Shown here in pieces: positions 25,024 through 33,269 of a stretch of 64,000 nt of DNA (position 1 is its first letter; every line of letters begins with the position of its first letter). Under the pieces are notes generated by a model, which had not been told where the DNA came from, searched no databases, and worked only from the letters and a program-made list of their open reading frames with translations. Made by a program: the position numbers and the translations under genes. Origin of the DNA: Acidobacteriaceae bacterium (GTDB lineage: Bacteria > Acidobacteriota > Terriglobia > Terriglobales > Acidobacteriaceae); the NCBI GenBank assembly GCA_003134995.1, contig PLDC01000017.1, forward strand, positions 232,283 to 296,282, given 5' to 3'.

Positions 25024-25668
25024 TCAGCGCTTGTGCCCCACCAGTAGCGCCAACTCGCGCCATTTCCATTGGCAGTCCACATCGACGAAGCCAATCTCGC
25101 GCAGCCACTGCAGTTGAGTCGCTACATCCAGCAATTTGTTCGACGGGTCTTCGTGCTTGACCGTGTTGCCGGTTCGGTGCAGGAATTCTTCGTGCAGACG
25201 CTGCGTGGGCGAGGCGATATGTTCGAGATTGCAGAAGACTCCGCCGGGGTTGAGCATGGCGTGAATCTCCGCGTACAGCGCGCGCTTGCGTTCGTGGACG
25301 AGATGATGGATCACGAAGCAGGAAACTACCGCGTCGAACTTTCCCAGCGCGGGCAGCGGGTTGTCTAAATTGTGAGCGACGATGGTGACCGAGGAATCTG
25401 CTGCGAAACGTTTGCGGGCGGCTTCGAGCATGGTGGGCGAAAAGTCCAGGGCCACCGATTCAACCTCGCTGTCGAGCTCAGACTTGGCTAGCGCGAGCAG
25501 GCGTCCGTCGCCGGTGCCGAGGTCGAGGATGCGGCGCGCAGTGCTCGGAATAAATTCGAGCAGCGTGGCTTCGCCTTCGGTGCGATGAGGGATGGAATCG
25601 GCGCGACCAAGATAGTCGTTCGCATGTTCGGTAGAAGTCCAGAGGTTGACTGGCGAGTCGGTAGCCAT
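25024..25668 (-). CDS. Class I SAM-dependent methyltransferase
   Basis: The 214-residue protein has SAM-binding motif I ILDLGTGDGRLLAL, an acidic motif II (VALDFSPTML), motif III-like NPLPALGKFDAVVSCFVIHHL and LNPGGVFCNLEH. This is the general type of small-molecule methyltransferase found as YcgJ/UbiE-like enzymes. The substrate is unknown. It stands alone on the minus strand, convergent with the dehydrogenase gene across the MITE-like element. Confidence 0.82.
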   Translation of the reverse strand: MATDSPVNLWTSTEHANDYLGRADSIPHRTEGEATLLEFIPSTARRILDLGTGDGRLLALAKSELDSEVESVALDFSPTMLEAARKRFAADSSVTIVAHNLDNPLPALGKFDAVVSCFVIHHLVHERKRALYAEIHAMLNPGGVFCNLEHIASPTQRLHEEFLHRTGNTVKHEDPSNKLLDVATQLQWLREIGFVDVDCQWKWRELALLVGHKR

Positions 25669-25761
25669 GTTTGTCCTTAGAGTTTGTCCTTGAAGCCAGT
25701 ATAGGCAAACAGGATAGACTCGTTGCTAATGGATATCGTTAAGCTGCCTGGCAGAGGATTT

Positions 25762-27273
25762 ATGAAGTCGATTTTGGCGGTTGGACTGCTGTTGGGTTTG
25801 AGCGCGGCGTGGGCTGGGGCGCAGGATCAGAGTGCTTCGCCCGGGCAGACTCCGCAAAGTCAAGATCAAGGTAAAAATCAAGATCAGAGTCAAAAGCAGC
25901 CGGACAAGCCCGCCCATTCGACAGGCTCAGGGCAGGCTCCTGCTTCAGAGGATAAAGAGGTCAAGATTACGCCACGGCAGGCGGAAGAGTTGTTTCACTC
26001 GGTCGATGAGATTCTGGCGTTTGACAGCAAGCAGTCGGGGTTGCCGATCAAGAAGCAGGTCAAGCGGCGGCTCACCAGCCGCGATGAAGTCGAGTCGTAT
26101 CTGACCAAGCACATGAAGGATGAAGATGTGAAGCGCCTGGAGCGGTCGTCGCTGGTGCTGAAGAAATTTGGATTGCTGCCGCGCGATTTCGATCTTGAGA
26201 AGTTGATGGTGTCGCTGCTGCGCGAGCAAGTTGCGGGATACTACGACCCCAAGACGAAGACGGTGAATCTGCTGGATTGGGTTCCGATGGAGGAGCAGGA
26301 AGGCGTGATGGCGCACGAACTCACGCATGCGCTGCAGGATCAGACGATCAACCTCGACAAGTTCATGAAGAAAGGCGAGAAAGATCTGGGGGAGCTTAAA
26401 AAAGATCCAACGCCTGAGGACATTGAGAACGACGAGATCGATGACGCGCGCGAAGCCGTGGTTGAAGGGCAGGCTGAGACGGTGATGATGCAGTATGAAT
26501 TGGCGCCGGTGGGGCGCTCGCTTGCGGATTCTCCGGAGCTAGTGGAGTCGATGGAAGCGCAGATGGCGAATGGCACCGACGACTCGAAAGTATTTAAGGA
26601 TGCGCCTATTTTCCTGAAAGAGTCGCTGACATTTCCTTACAGCTACGGCATGAAGTTCGTGATCGCGGTGCTGGAAAAAGGCGGCAAGGAGAAGGCGTTC
26701 GCGGGCATGCTCGCGAATCCTCCGCACACCACGCGGCAGATTATGCAGCCCGAGACTTATTTGTCGGGCGAGAAGATTGAGCCTATGCGCGTCCCGGAAT
26801 TCAAACGCGACTTCAAGGATTACGTGAAGTTTGATATTGGGGCGATGGGCGAGTTCGATGTTGCGGTGCTGCTTGAGCAGTATGCGGGGAAGAAGTTGTC
26901 GGACCGGCTGTATCCGGAGTGGCGGGGCGGATATTACTATGCGGCACGTCCGAAGAACGACGCTGCTGCACCGCTGGGGCTGATGTATGCGTCGCGGTGG
27001 TCGAGCGCCGAGAAGGCTTCTGAGTTTGCTGAAATTTATGCGCGCTCGCTGAAGCAGCGGTACAAGAAAGCCGAAGAAGTGGGAAATCCTTCATCGGCCA
27101 TGGCGGATGAGGAGCATCCGCAGTACAAGGTTGAATTGCTGAAGGGCCGTCACGCGTGGACTACCGAGGAAGGTACGGTGGTGATCGAGGAGCAGGGCGA
27201 TACCGTGCTGGTGTGCGAGAGTTTGGACGCGGCTACTACGGAGACTTTGGAGAAGGAAGTGTTTGGGAAGTAG
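25762..27273 (+). CDS. Exported HExxH metallopeptidase-like protein of unknown family
   Basis: The start at ATG 25762 follows GAGG by a few bases; an in-frame upstream ATG at 25729 is less likely. The 503-residue product has a signal peptide (MKSILAVGLLLGLSAAWAGA) and a Gln/Pro/Ser-rich linker. A large domain carries HELTHALQD (His185, Glu186, His189) and, 46 residues later, EGQAE (Glu235). This arrangement matches a gluzincin zinc site, so a protease function is likely but not demonstrated. I do not recognise the family by name. The linker includes STGSGQAP, which is a translated dispersed repeat, so part of the linker seems to be repeat-derived. Confidence 0.72.
   Translation: MKSILAVGLLLGLSAAWAGAQDQSASPGQTPQSQDQGKNQDQSQKQPDKPAHSTGSGQAPASEDKEVKITPRQAEELFHSVDEILAFDSKQSGLPIKKQVKRRLTSRDEVESYLTKHMKDEDVKRLERSSLVLKKFGLLPRDFDLEKLMVSLLREQVAGYYDPKTKTVNLLDWVPMEEQEGVMAHELTHALQDQTINLDKFMKKGEKDLGELKKDPTPEDIENDEIDDAREAVVEGQAETVMMQYELAPVGRSLADSPELVESMEAQMANGTDDSKVFKDAPIFLKESLTFPYSYGMKFVIAVLEKGGKEKAFAGMLANPPHTTRQIMQPETYLSGEKIEPMRVPEFKRDFKDYVKFDIGAMGEFDVAVLLEQYAGKKLSDRLYPEWRGGYYYAARPKNDAAAPLGLMYASRWSSAEKASEFAEIYARSLKQRYKKAEEVGNPSSAMADEEHPQYKVELLKGRHAWTTEEGTVVIEEQGDTVLVCESLDAATTETLEKEVFGK
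25912..25941. repeat. 'SGQA' dispersed repeat inside a coding region
   Basis: CCCATTCGACAGGCTCAGGG followed by CAGGCTCCTG is an intragenic member of the CTCAGGGCAGGC family also seen at 31403-31430 and 50649-50673. In frame it encodes STGSGQAP in the low-complexity linker of the metallopeptidase, where an in-frame insertion would be tolerated. Confidence 0.65.
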
Positions 27274-27275
27274 GG

Positions 27276-27323
27276 CAGTTCTCAGTTCTCAGTTCTCAGT
27301 TCTCAGTTCTCAGTTCTCAGTTT
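27276..27323. repeat. Tandem heptamer (CAGTTCT)x6
   Basis: Six exact CAGTTCT units run from 27276 to 27317 and a partial seventh (CAGTTT) follows. They begin three bases after the stop codon of the HExxH protein, between convergent genes. There is no reverse-complement arm, so this is a tandem rather than a hairpin version of the word repeats. The copy number is likely to vary. Confidence 0.95.
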
Positions 27324-27352
27324 CGTGATTCTCACCTTCGGGTTTTGATTCA

Positions 27353-28609
27353 TTACTTTCTGTGCGATTCCTTTTTGCTGTTGTCTTCGTCGGTTGCTCC
27401 CAGGACGTGCTGCACTTTCGCTGCGACAGTAAATTGCTTGCTGCTTCGCTCGACGGTGAGTGTGTGTTCCTTTCCCGGTTCACCTGCAAGCCTTGACCAG
27501 ACTTGTCCCATGCTTGAGCCGGCAACGGGAATGTTGCCGATGGCTATGAGGTGGTCGCCGGCCTGAACTTCTGCCACGGAAGGTTTGCCTTCGTAATCTG
27601 CGATGCCGAGGATGGTGAAGCGTCCGTCGTCTTCGGGACCAAGGATTAGTCCGATTACGTCGAAGTCAGGAACATTGAACATTCGGCCGATATCGAAATA
27701 GACCGTCGAGTGAGCGTAGTCGATGCCGACGCGGTAGTTGAGCAGGGCCTCGGAGCCGAGCAGGGGTGCTGGTTGTAAGGGCCAACGTATTGCAAAGCTT
27801 GTCTGCGCCGCCGCATCGAGCCTCACGAATGGCACATCCGTAAGATACAGCGGACCGTATTGCACGCGGTCGAGGCGCATCAGTTTCGAGTCCGGTTCGT
27901 CGCGTGTTCCCCACATGTTTGCGGGGCCGATTGCGCCGGTCATGTGGGGCGAGTCGGGGTGAGCGGCTGAGAGTTTGTCGAAGAGGTCGGCTGAAATAAA
28001 GCTAAGGGACGAGCCTAAATCAAGCGCGAGATTGTATTTCTTGTTCGCGATTTGGCTTGGGACCTGGATGAGGCCGTTCGCGGGGTTCACGATCACCTTC
28101 GCAGTCACGCCCTTAAACTTCAGCGTACCAGGTTGGGCGATGGTGAATTCGTGGTCGGGAAAATTAATTAGTACGTCGTAGTTGCGCAGCACTGTGGAGG
28201 GGATGTTGATTTCGGCAGTTAAGCCGGGAGCCAGTGGACCGCCGAAGCCGGGAACTTTAGCCTCCTTTATCCCAGTTTGTCCGCCCAGTCTGATCGTCAT
28301 GCCGTCAATGTTTATCTCAGCGGGTGGAGCGGCGGAACAGAGTTGGCCGTCGCAAGACATCCAGCCTCCGGTGCGACCGGACAGCATCCGCGACATGTAT
28401 AGCTCGGGATTTCCATTGTCGACCCAGGCGCGAACGCGCTGTGTGGTTCCATCGGAAAGCGGGATGCTGACGTCGATGACGATACGGTTGTGATCTAGGG
28501 TGAAGGGAACCGTTGCTGATTTGGGCTCGGGCTGGCGCGCTGGCCTGGGTGCGTTTTGTGCGATGGCACCGGTCGCGAGAATCAGGACAACCAAGGCTCT
28601 GCAACGCAT
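27353..28609 (-). CDS. Exported aspartyl-protease-like protein with C-terminal PDZ domain
   Basis: The start at ATG 28609 (MRCRALVVLILATGAIA) gives 418 residues with a signal peptide; the frame is open further upstream but lacks coding character there. Two retropepsin-like half-sites are visible: VDNGNPELYMS (DxG) near residue 75 and LDLGSSLSFIS (DLGSS) around 210. The last 90 residues form a PDZ-like domain (GKPSVAEVQAGDHLIAIGNIPV). Families of this architecture are common in acidobacteria and are presumed periplasmic proteases or peptide-binding proteins. The first site is D-N-G rather than the classical D-T/S-G, so activity is uncertain. Confidence 0.72.
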   Translation of the reverse strand: MRCRALVVLILATGAIAQNAPRPARQPEPKSATVPFTLDHNRIVIDVSIPLSDGTTQRVRAWVDNGNPELYMSRMLSGRTGGWMSCDGQLCSAAPPAEINIDGMTIRLGGQTGIKEAKVPGFGGPLAPGLTAEINIPSTVLRNYDVLINFPDHEFTIAQPGTLKFKGVTAKVIVNPANGLIQVPSQIANKKYNLALDLGSSLSFISADLFDKLSAAHPDSPHMTGAIGPANMWGTRDEPDSKLMRLDRVQYGPLYLTDVPFVRLDAAAQTSFAIRWPLQPAPLLGSEALLNYRVGIDYAHSTVYFDIGRMFNVPDFDVIGLILGPEDDGRFTILGIADYEGKPSVAEVQAGDHLIAIGNIPVAGSSMGQVWSRLAGEPGKEHTLTVERSSKQFTVAAKVQHVLGATDEDNSKKESHRK

Positions 28610-28698
28610 AAGAGAATTGTAACGCGTGAGAAAACCTTGGAACACCCTTCGACTCTGCTCGGGGCAACAGTGGACGCAGACGTTCACAGAGTGTCTTG

Positions 28699-28704
28699 TA
28701 TAAT
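28699..28704 (+). promoter_or_regulatory. Candidate -10 element of the MTA phosphorylase gene
   Basis: TATAAT (28699-28704) lies about 50-60 bases upstream of the start region in the divergent gap between the aspartyl-protease gene and the phosphorylase gene. The expected -35 position (around 28676-28681, GCAGAC) does not match consensus well. A degenerate 'SGQA' repeat (CACCCTTCGACTCTGCTCGG) lies just upstream at about 28643-28670. Confidence 0.4.
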
Positions 28705-28762
28705 CACGAGTTCGGTGCGCACTGTTTGAGTCGTCTGTGGGCATGAGATTTTGGGAGGGTTG

Positions 28763-29629
28763 GTGGCTCAGGCGGAGATTGGGATTATCGGCGGAAGCGG
28801 GCTTTATTCCATGCCTGGGCCGAGCCGGGTTAAAGAAGTGCGGGTGAAGACGCCGTTTGGCGCGCCTTCGGACGCTTACGTTTGCGGAACGCTCGAAGGG
28901 CGCAAGGTCGCGTTTTTGGCGCGGCATGGGCGCGGGCATCGAATTCTGCCGAGCGAACTGAATTTCCGCGCGAATATTCATGGGTTCAAGCAGTTGGGAG
29001 TTTCGAGGATTGTTTCCGTTTCCGCAGTGGGGTCGCTGAAGGAAGAACACAAGCCGCTGGAATTTGTGATCCCTGATCAGTTTTTCGATCGCACGCGGCA
29101 TCGCATCGATACATTTTTCGGCAATGGCGTGGTGGCGCATATTGCGTTTGCCGATCCGGTGTGCGGCGAATTGGCGGGCGTGGTCGAGGCCGCTTGCAAA
29201 CGAGCCGGAGTGACGGGCAAGCGCGGCGGAACTTATTTGTGCATGGAGGGTCCACAGTTTTCAACCAAGGCGGAGTCGAATGTGTATCGCGGGCTGGGCA
29301 TGGATGTAATCGGCATGACTAACCTGCAGGAGGCGAAGTTGGCGCGCGAAGCCGAGCTTTGCTACGTCACGGTGGCGATGGTGACGGATTACGATTGCTG
29401 GCATCCGCATCACGACTCGGTCACCGTGGATCAGATTGTCGCGGTGCTGGTAAAGAATGCGGAGAACGCGGCGAAAGTGGTGCGCGAGACCGTGGCGGCG
29501 ATGCCGCGGGAGCGGTCGTGCAAGTGCGGGTCGGCGCTGGCGCACGCAATTTTGACGGATTCGAAAAAGATTCCGGCAGCGACTCAGAAGAAACTCAAAT
29601 TGATTATTGGAAAGTATGTGAAGGGATGA
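28763..29629 (+). CDS. mtnP: S-methyl-5'-thioadenosine phosphorylase family
   Basis: This family phosphorolyses methylthioadenosine (or inosine/guanosine in related enzymes) to the free base and a ribose-1-phosphate, salvaging purine and methionine sulfur. Signatures are [10 protein letters not shown], the phosphate-binding [39 protein letters not shown] and the specificity region [15 protein letters not shown] with VTDYDCWH. The [13 protein letters not shown]-terminus and a GGGAGG sequence at 28753-28758 favour GTG 28763 (288 residues), although TTG 28751 is in frame. The downstream PfkB kinase is on the same strand across a repeat. Confidence 0.9.
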   Translation: MAQAEIGIIGGSGLYSMPGPSRVKEVRVKTPFGAPSDAYVCGTLEGRKVAFLARHGRGHRILPSELNFRANIHGFKQLGVSRIVSVSAVGSLKEEHKPLEFVIPDQFFDRTRHRIDTFFGNGVVAHIAFADPVCGELAGVVEAACKRAGVTGKRGGTYLCMEGPQFSTKAESNVYRGLGMDVIGMTNLQEAKLAREAELCYVTVAMVTDYDCWHPHHDSVTVDQIVAVLVKNAENAAKVVRETVAAMPRERSCKCGSALAHAILTDSKKIPAATQKKLKLIIGKYVKG

Positions 29630-29735
29630 GGCTAGGGGTTAGGGGCTAGGGATTAGGGCAGGTCGGACGCGCCGATGAGGTCACTTCGGTTCGCTGCCCT
29701 ATCCCCTATTCCCTATCCCCTGCTCCCTAGTCCCT
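29630..29735. repeat. Word-type inverted repeat (TAGGGGTTAGGGGCTAGGGAT family)
   Basis: The left arm (29630-29661) is GCTAGGGGTTAGGGGCTAGG followed by GATTAGGGCAG. The right arm (29694-29735) is CTGCCCTATCCCCTATTCCC followed by TATCCCCTGCTCCCTAGTCCC. A 32-base loop separates them. It is the second member of the TAGGGAT family (first at 9664-9741) and fills most of the gap between mtnP and the PfkB gene. Confidence 0.88.
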
Positions 29736-29757
29736 CGCGAGGCAGAGTTAATCCATC

Positions 29758-30681
29758 ATGAGCATAGTGGTTGTCGGTTCGGTTGCGTTTGATGACATCG
29801 CGTCGCCATCGGGCAGCGTGAAGGGGATATTGGGCGGCGCGGCGACTTACTTTTCGCTGGCGGCCAGCTATTTCACTCAGGTGCGGATGGTTGCCATTGT
29901 CGGCGACGACTTTGGCGTGGAGCACGAAGAAGTCCTGAAAAAGCGCGGAGTCGATACGCGCGGGATCGAGCGCGCTTCTGGAAAAACATTTCGCTGGGGC
30001 GGGACTTATGCTGAAAATCTCAACGAGGCCAAGACTACCTTTACCGATCTGAATGTGTTTGAAAAATTCCAGCCGCGCATTCCGAAAGAGTACGAAGACA
30101 CGGAGTTTTTGTTCCTGGCGAACATCCAGCCGACGTTGCAGGCCAACGTGCGCCGTAAGATGAATGGCGTGCGGTTCACGGGATGCGACACCATGAATTA
30201 CTGGATCAACGGCGCGCGAGCGGAACTGGCCGAGACCCTGAAGCTGGTTGACGTGCTGTTGATCAACGACACCGAGACCAAGATGCTGTCGGACGAAAAA
30301 AACCTGCCGCGCGCGGCGCAGAAGGTGCTGGCGATGGGTCCGCAGGCGCTGGTGATCAAGCACGGCGAGTATGGGGCTACGATTTTCTTTCGGGAAGGCG
30401 CGTTTGGGCTTGGCCGGCATCCGTTTCGCGCGCCGACTTTGCCGCTCGACGAAGTGAAGGATCCTACGGGAGCGGGTGATTCGTTTGCCGGTGGGTTCAT
30501 GGGCTACGTGGCGTCCCAGGAAACGTTGAACCGCGAAGTGTTGAAGCGGGCGCTGTTCTATGGTGGAGTGATGGGATCGTTCGCCGTAGAAAGTTTTGGC
30601 ACGGAGCGGCTGCAATCCCTGACCCGGGAAGAAATTGACGCGCGCTTTCAGATTTTTCGCGAGCTAACCCACCTCGAATGA
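29758..30681 (+). CDS. PfkB-family carbohydrate/nucleoside kinase
   Basis: The 307-residue protein has the ribokinase-type fold. Visible are the N-terminal VVVGSVAFDDI, the early Gly-Gly GILGGAATYFSLAA, a nucleotide region VIKHGEYGATIF and the catalytic DPTGAGDSFAGGFMGY, where the Asp is the base. The family phosphorylates sugars or nucleosides. Its neighbour mtnP produces a ribose-phosphate and a purine, so adenosine, ribose or methylthioribose are conceivable substrates (inference only). The stop overlaps the next start by four bases (ATGA). Confidence 0.88.
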   Translation: MSIVVVGSVAFDDIASPSGSVKGILGGAATYFSLAASYFTQVRMVAIVGDDFGVEHEEVLKKRGVDTRGIERASGKTFRWGGTYAENLNEAKTTFTDLNVFEKFQPRIPKEYEDTEFLFLANIQPTLQANVRRKMNGVRFTGCDTMNYWINGARAELAETLKLVDVLLINDTETKMLSDEKNLPRAAQKVLAMGPQALVIKHGEYGATIFFREGAFGLGRHPFRAPTLPLDEVKDPTGAGDSFAGGFMGYVASQETLNREVLKRALFYGGVMGSFAVESFGTERLQSLTREEIDARFQIFRELTHLE

Positions 30682-32477
30682 AGCCGCAAACCTCGAAGCT
30701 ACAATCCCGGAAGCTGCAACTCCCGAAGCCGCAAACTGGGCCCGCTAGGCCGTATTCCGATATTGAGATCGTGCGGTTGATCTGGCTTGCGATCTTCGTC
30801 TCGGTATTCTCCTTTCTTTTTTTCTATCGCAGCGGAGATGTGTTGCTTTACGGCGATGCCGTGGCGCACATCAACATCGCGCGGCGCGTGTTCGATTCGA
30901 AAACTCCCGGGCTGCTGCAGTTGGGAACGGTGTGGTTGCCGCTGCCGCACCTGTTGATCATGCCGTTCATCGTGTCGATGCGGATGTGGCAGGGCGGATC
31001 GGGCGGGTCGATTCCGTCGATGGCGGGGTTTGTGTTTGGAGTGCTGGGAATATTCCGGCTGGTGCGCGGGATGCTTTGGCGCGGAGCAGCGGATGGTGTG
31101 CCGAACGATAATAATAATAACGGAGTCGCTACGTTTGGAGCGTGGGCTGCGGCGCTGGTTTATGGCGCGAATCCTAATCTGATTTACATGCAGGCGACTG
31201 CGATGGGGGAGTCGCTGTATCTCGCATTTTTCATTTGGGCGGTGGTTTATTTCGCCGAGTTTGCGCGCGGAGGGGTGAAGGTTAATCGATTACTGACTAA
31301 GTGTGGGTTGTATTTGTTTGCAGCTTGTTTGACGCGGTATGACGGATGGTTTCTGGCGGGGGTTTTGGTGGTGGGGGCTGTGGTGGTTGCGGCGAAAGCC
31401 CCACCCTTCGGCTCCGCTCAGGGCAAGCTTCTCACAAAAGACGCGAGAAATGGGGCACCCACAATCTTGCGGCCCTCGCGAAAAACGATAGCAAAATTTG
31501 TTGTGATCGCAATTGCCAGTCCCGCGCTTTGGCTCGCTTACAACGCGGCCGTCTATCGGAATCCCTTGGAGTTCGCGCAGGGGCCTTACTCGGCGAAGGC
31601 GATCGAGCAGAAAACGGCGACGGTGAATCCTGCGAAAGGAAATCTGTTCGCTGCCGGATCGTATTTTCTAAAGGCGGCGGAACTGGATGTGGGACAGTCG
31701 AACTGGGTAGGACGGCTATGGCTGGCGCTGGCTCTCGTGGGAAGCCTGGCGGCCGCATTCGGCGGGCGCGGCCGTGTCGCGTTGCTGCTGTGGGTGCCGC
31801 TTCTGTTTTACGCGCTGTCGGTAGCGCATGGCAGCGTGCCGATTTTCGTGCCAACGTGGTGGCCGTTTTCTGAGTACAACGTGCGCTACGGATTGCAACT
31901 GCTTCCGGCCTTCGCGGTGTTTGTGCCGCTGGGGATTGTGTTCATGGTGGAATTCGCGATCAAGATTCGCCAGGCTGAAGTTTTGTGGGGGAAGTGGGCG
32001 CCCGTAGCGGCGCTGGCTGGTGTATTCGTGACCGTGCTTGCGAGCTATGCTGCGATCTGGCGCGCGCAGCCAATCTGTTATCGCGAGGCTGAGAGCAACA
32101 TGCGCGGGCATGCGGCGCTGGATCGGCAACTCGCGGGCTGGCTGAAGTCATTGCCGTCGGATTCCGCGCTGCTGATGTATTTGGGCGAACACTCGGGGGC
32201 GCTCGAGCAGGCGGGCATTCCGTTGCGGCGAACGATCAACGAAGGCAATCATCGCGTGTGGATGCGGCCGGTCGATCCGGACGGATTGTGGGAGCGAGCT
32301 CTTGCCGACCCAGAGGCGCATGCGGATTATGCGATTGGGTTCGACGGCGATCCGGTGTGGGCGGCGGCAGAAGATCGTCATTTGAAGGCACTGGTCGTGA
32401 TTCACACAACAGGGCAGCCGAGTGCCGGAGTGTTTCAAGGACGCAATCAGATGCACGGCCTTGAGCCGGCGCGGTAA
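30678..32477 (+). CDS. Multi-pass membrane protein of the GT-C glycosyltransferase type
   Basis: The 599-residue protein has about ten hydrophobic helices. An early periplasmic loop contains GDAVAHINIARRVFDS, the acidic motif characteristic of GT-C transferases such as ArnT/PMT and oligosaccharyl transferases, which use polyprenyl-phosphate sugars. Acceptor and donor are unknown. Two oddities are visible. The first 20 residues are encoded by four 15-base words (KPQTS, KLQSR, KLQLP, KPQTG), and residues around 242-250 (PPFGSAQGK) come from a 'SGQA' repeat. ATG 30678 overlaps the PfkB stop, but the real start could lie after the word repeat. Confidence 0.75.
   Translation: MKPQTSKLQSRKLQLPKPQTGPARPYSDIEIVRLIWLAIFVSVFSFLFFYRSGDVLLYGDAVAHINIARRVFDSKTPGLLQLGTVWLPLPHLLIMPFIVSMRMWQGGSGGSIPSMAGFVFGVLGIFRLVRGMLWRGAADGVPNDNNNNGVATFGAWAAALVYGANPNLIYMQATAMGESLYLAFFIWAVVYFAEFARGGVKVNRLLTKCGLYLFAACLTRYDGWFLAGVLVVGAVVVAAKAPPFGSAQGKLLTKDARNGAPTILRPSRKTIAKFVVIAIASPALWLAYNAAVYRNPLEFAQGPYSAKAIEQKTATVNPAKGNLFAAGSYFLKAAELDVGQSNWVGRLWLALALVGSLAAAFGGRGRVALLLWVPLLFYALSVAHGSVPIFVPTWWPFSEYNVRYGLQLLPAFAVFVPLGIVFMVEFAIKIRQAEVLWGKWAPVAALAGVFVTVLASYAAIWRAQPICYREAESNMRGHAALDRQLAGWLKSLPSDSALLMYLGEHSGALEQAGIPLRRTINEGNHRVWMRPVDPDGLWERALADPEAHADYAIGFDGDPVWAAAEDRHLKALVVIHTTGQPSAGVFQGRNQMHGLEPAR
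30680..30739. repeat. Four tandem 15-base words at the start of a gene
   Basis: GAAGCCGCAAACCTC, GAAGCTACAATCCCG, GAAGCTGCAACTCCC and GAAGCCGCAAACTGG follow one another without gaps. The first overlaps the start codon of the glycosyltransferase gene. Because 15 is a multiple of three, the unit count can change without shifting the frame. Confidence 0.8.
31403..31430. repeat. 'SGQA' dispersed repeat inside the glycosyltransferase gene
   Basis: CCCTTCGGCTCCGCTCAGGG followed by CAAGCTT shares its first 22 bases exactly with the intergenic copy at 50649. It lies in frame in a loop between predicted membrane helices and encodes PFGSAQGK. Confidence 0.8.
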
Positions 32478-32514
32478 TCAGGTGCGTTAACGCCGGGCGC
32501 GGGCGATCCGGTGG

Positions 32515-32520
32515 TAAAAT
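32515..32520 (+). promoter_or_regulatory. Candidate -10 element of the MgtC-family gene
   Basis: TAAAAT at 32515-32520 is flanked by CCGG on both sides and lies about 40 bases before ATG 32562. No -35 consensus is apparent. Confidence 0.3.
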
Positions 32521-32561
32521 CCGGCCATCGCTAAGCCTTTCCCGGACAAAGAGTTAAAACC

Positions 32562-33269
32562 ATGACTTGGCCACACATTTTAAATTTGATGCACAGCGAG
32601 ATGGCGAGCGGCTTGGTCGCAACCACTCTGATCCGTTTGGTGCTGGCGGCAATCCTGGGTGGGATCATCGGGCTGGAGCGTGAACTGCGGCACCGGCCGG
32701 CGGGACTGCGCACCAACATGTTCATCTGTTTTGGCGCCGCGATGTTCACCATTCTTTCGGATGTGCTCGCGGTGGAACATCTGGGAGATCACACGCGCAT
32801 CACGGCGCAGATCATCCCAGGTATTGGCTTCATCGGCGCGGGATCGATCTTGCATACGCGAGGATTGACGAGCGGCTTGACGACGGCTTCGACTTTGTTT
32901 GTGGTGGCTTCGGTGGGAATGGCGACTGGTGGAGGCCTTTACCTGACGGCGGTGTTTGCCACAATCGTAGTGGTGGCTGCGCTGTTCTCTCTGGGTCACC
33001 TGGAGCTGACGTTTAACCTGAAGACACTGCTGAATAGCTATGAGGTGACGGGCGGGAGCGTGGATGAAATCACGCAGGAGGTGAACCGCATACTGGAGCG
33101 TAAACATCGCATGATGTTGAACGTTGTGAGTGGCAGCACGAGCCAGCATGTCCGGCTGCAGTTTGACGCGGTGGGCTGTAACCGTGACCAGAAGGAATTG
33201 CTGAGCGAACTGAGAGCCTCGCCAGTGCTGGGCAGTGTGACTTCGTTGGGACCAGTGGAGTTGGAGTGA
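32562..33269 (+). CDS. MgtC/SapB-family membrane protein
   Basis: The 235-residue protein has an N-terminal domain of four to five membrane helices with the family motifs LGGIIGLERELRHRPAGLRTN, IPGIGFIGAGSIL and GLTSGLTTAST. A C-terminal ACT-like cytoplasmic domain of about 85 residues follows. MgtC-family proteins influence magnesium homeostasis, ATP synthase activity and acid or intracellular survival; simple Mg2+ transport is not supported for the family. The last bases overlap the dapF-like start (GTGA), so translation is coupled. Confidence 0.9.
   Translation: MTWPHILNLMHSEMASGLVATTLIRLVLAAILGGIIGLERELRHRPAGLRTNMFICFGAAMFTILSDVLAVEHLGDHTRITAQIIPGIGFIGAGSILHTRGLTSGLTTASTLFVVASVGMATGGGLYLTAVFATIVVVAALFSLGHLELTFNLKTLLNSYEVTGGSVDEITQEVNRILERKHRMMLNVVSGSTSQHVRLQFDAVGCNRDQKELLSELRASPVLGSVTSLGPVELE

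Noticed and set aside
27276-27323. CRISPR array
   Set aside because: Units are 7 bases and directly adjacent, without spacers; no cas genes are present.
28610-29140. Extension of the aspartyl-protease frame by 177 codons upstream of its signal peptide
   Set aside because: It is antisense to the mtnP gene and lacks coding character; ATG 28609 starts a good signal peptide.
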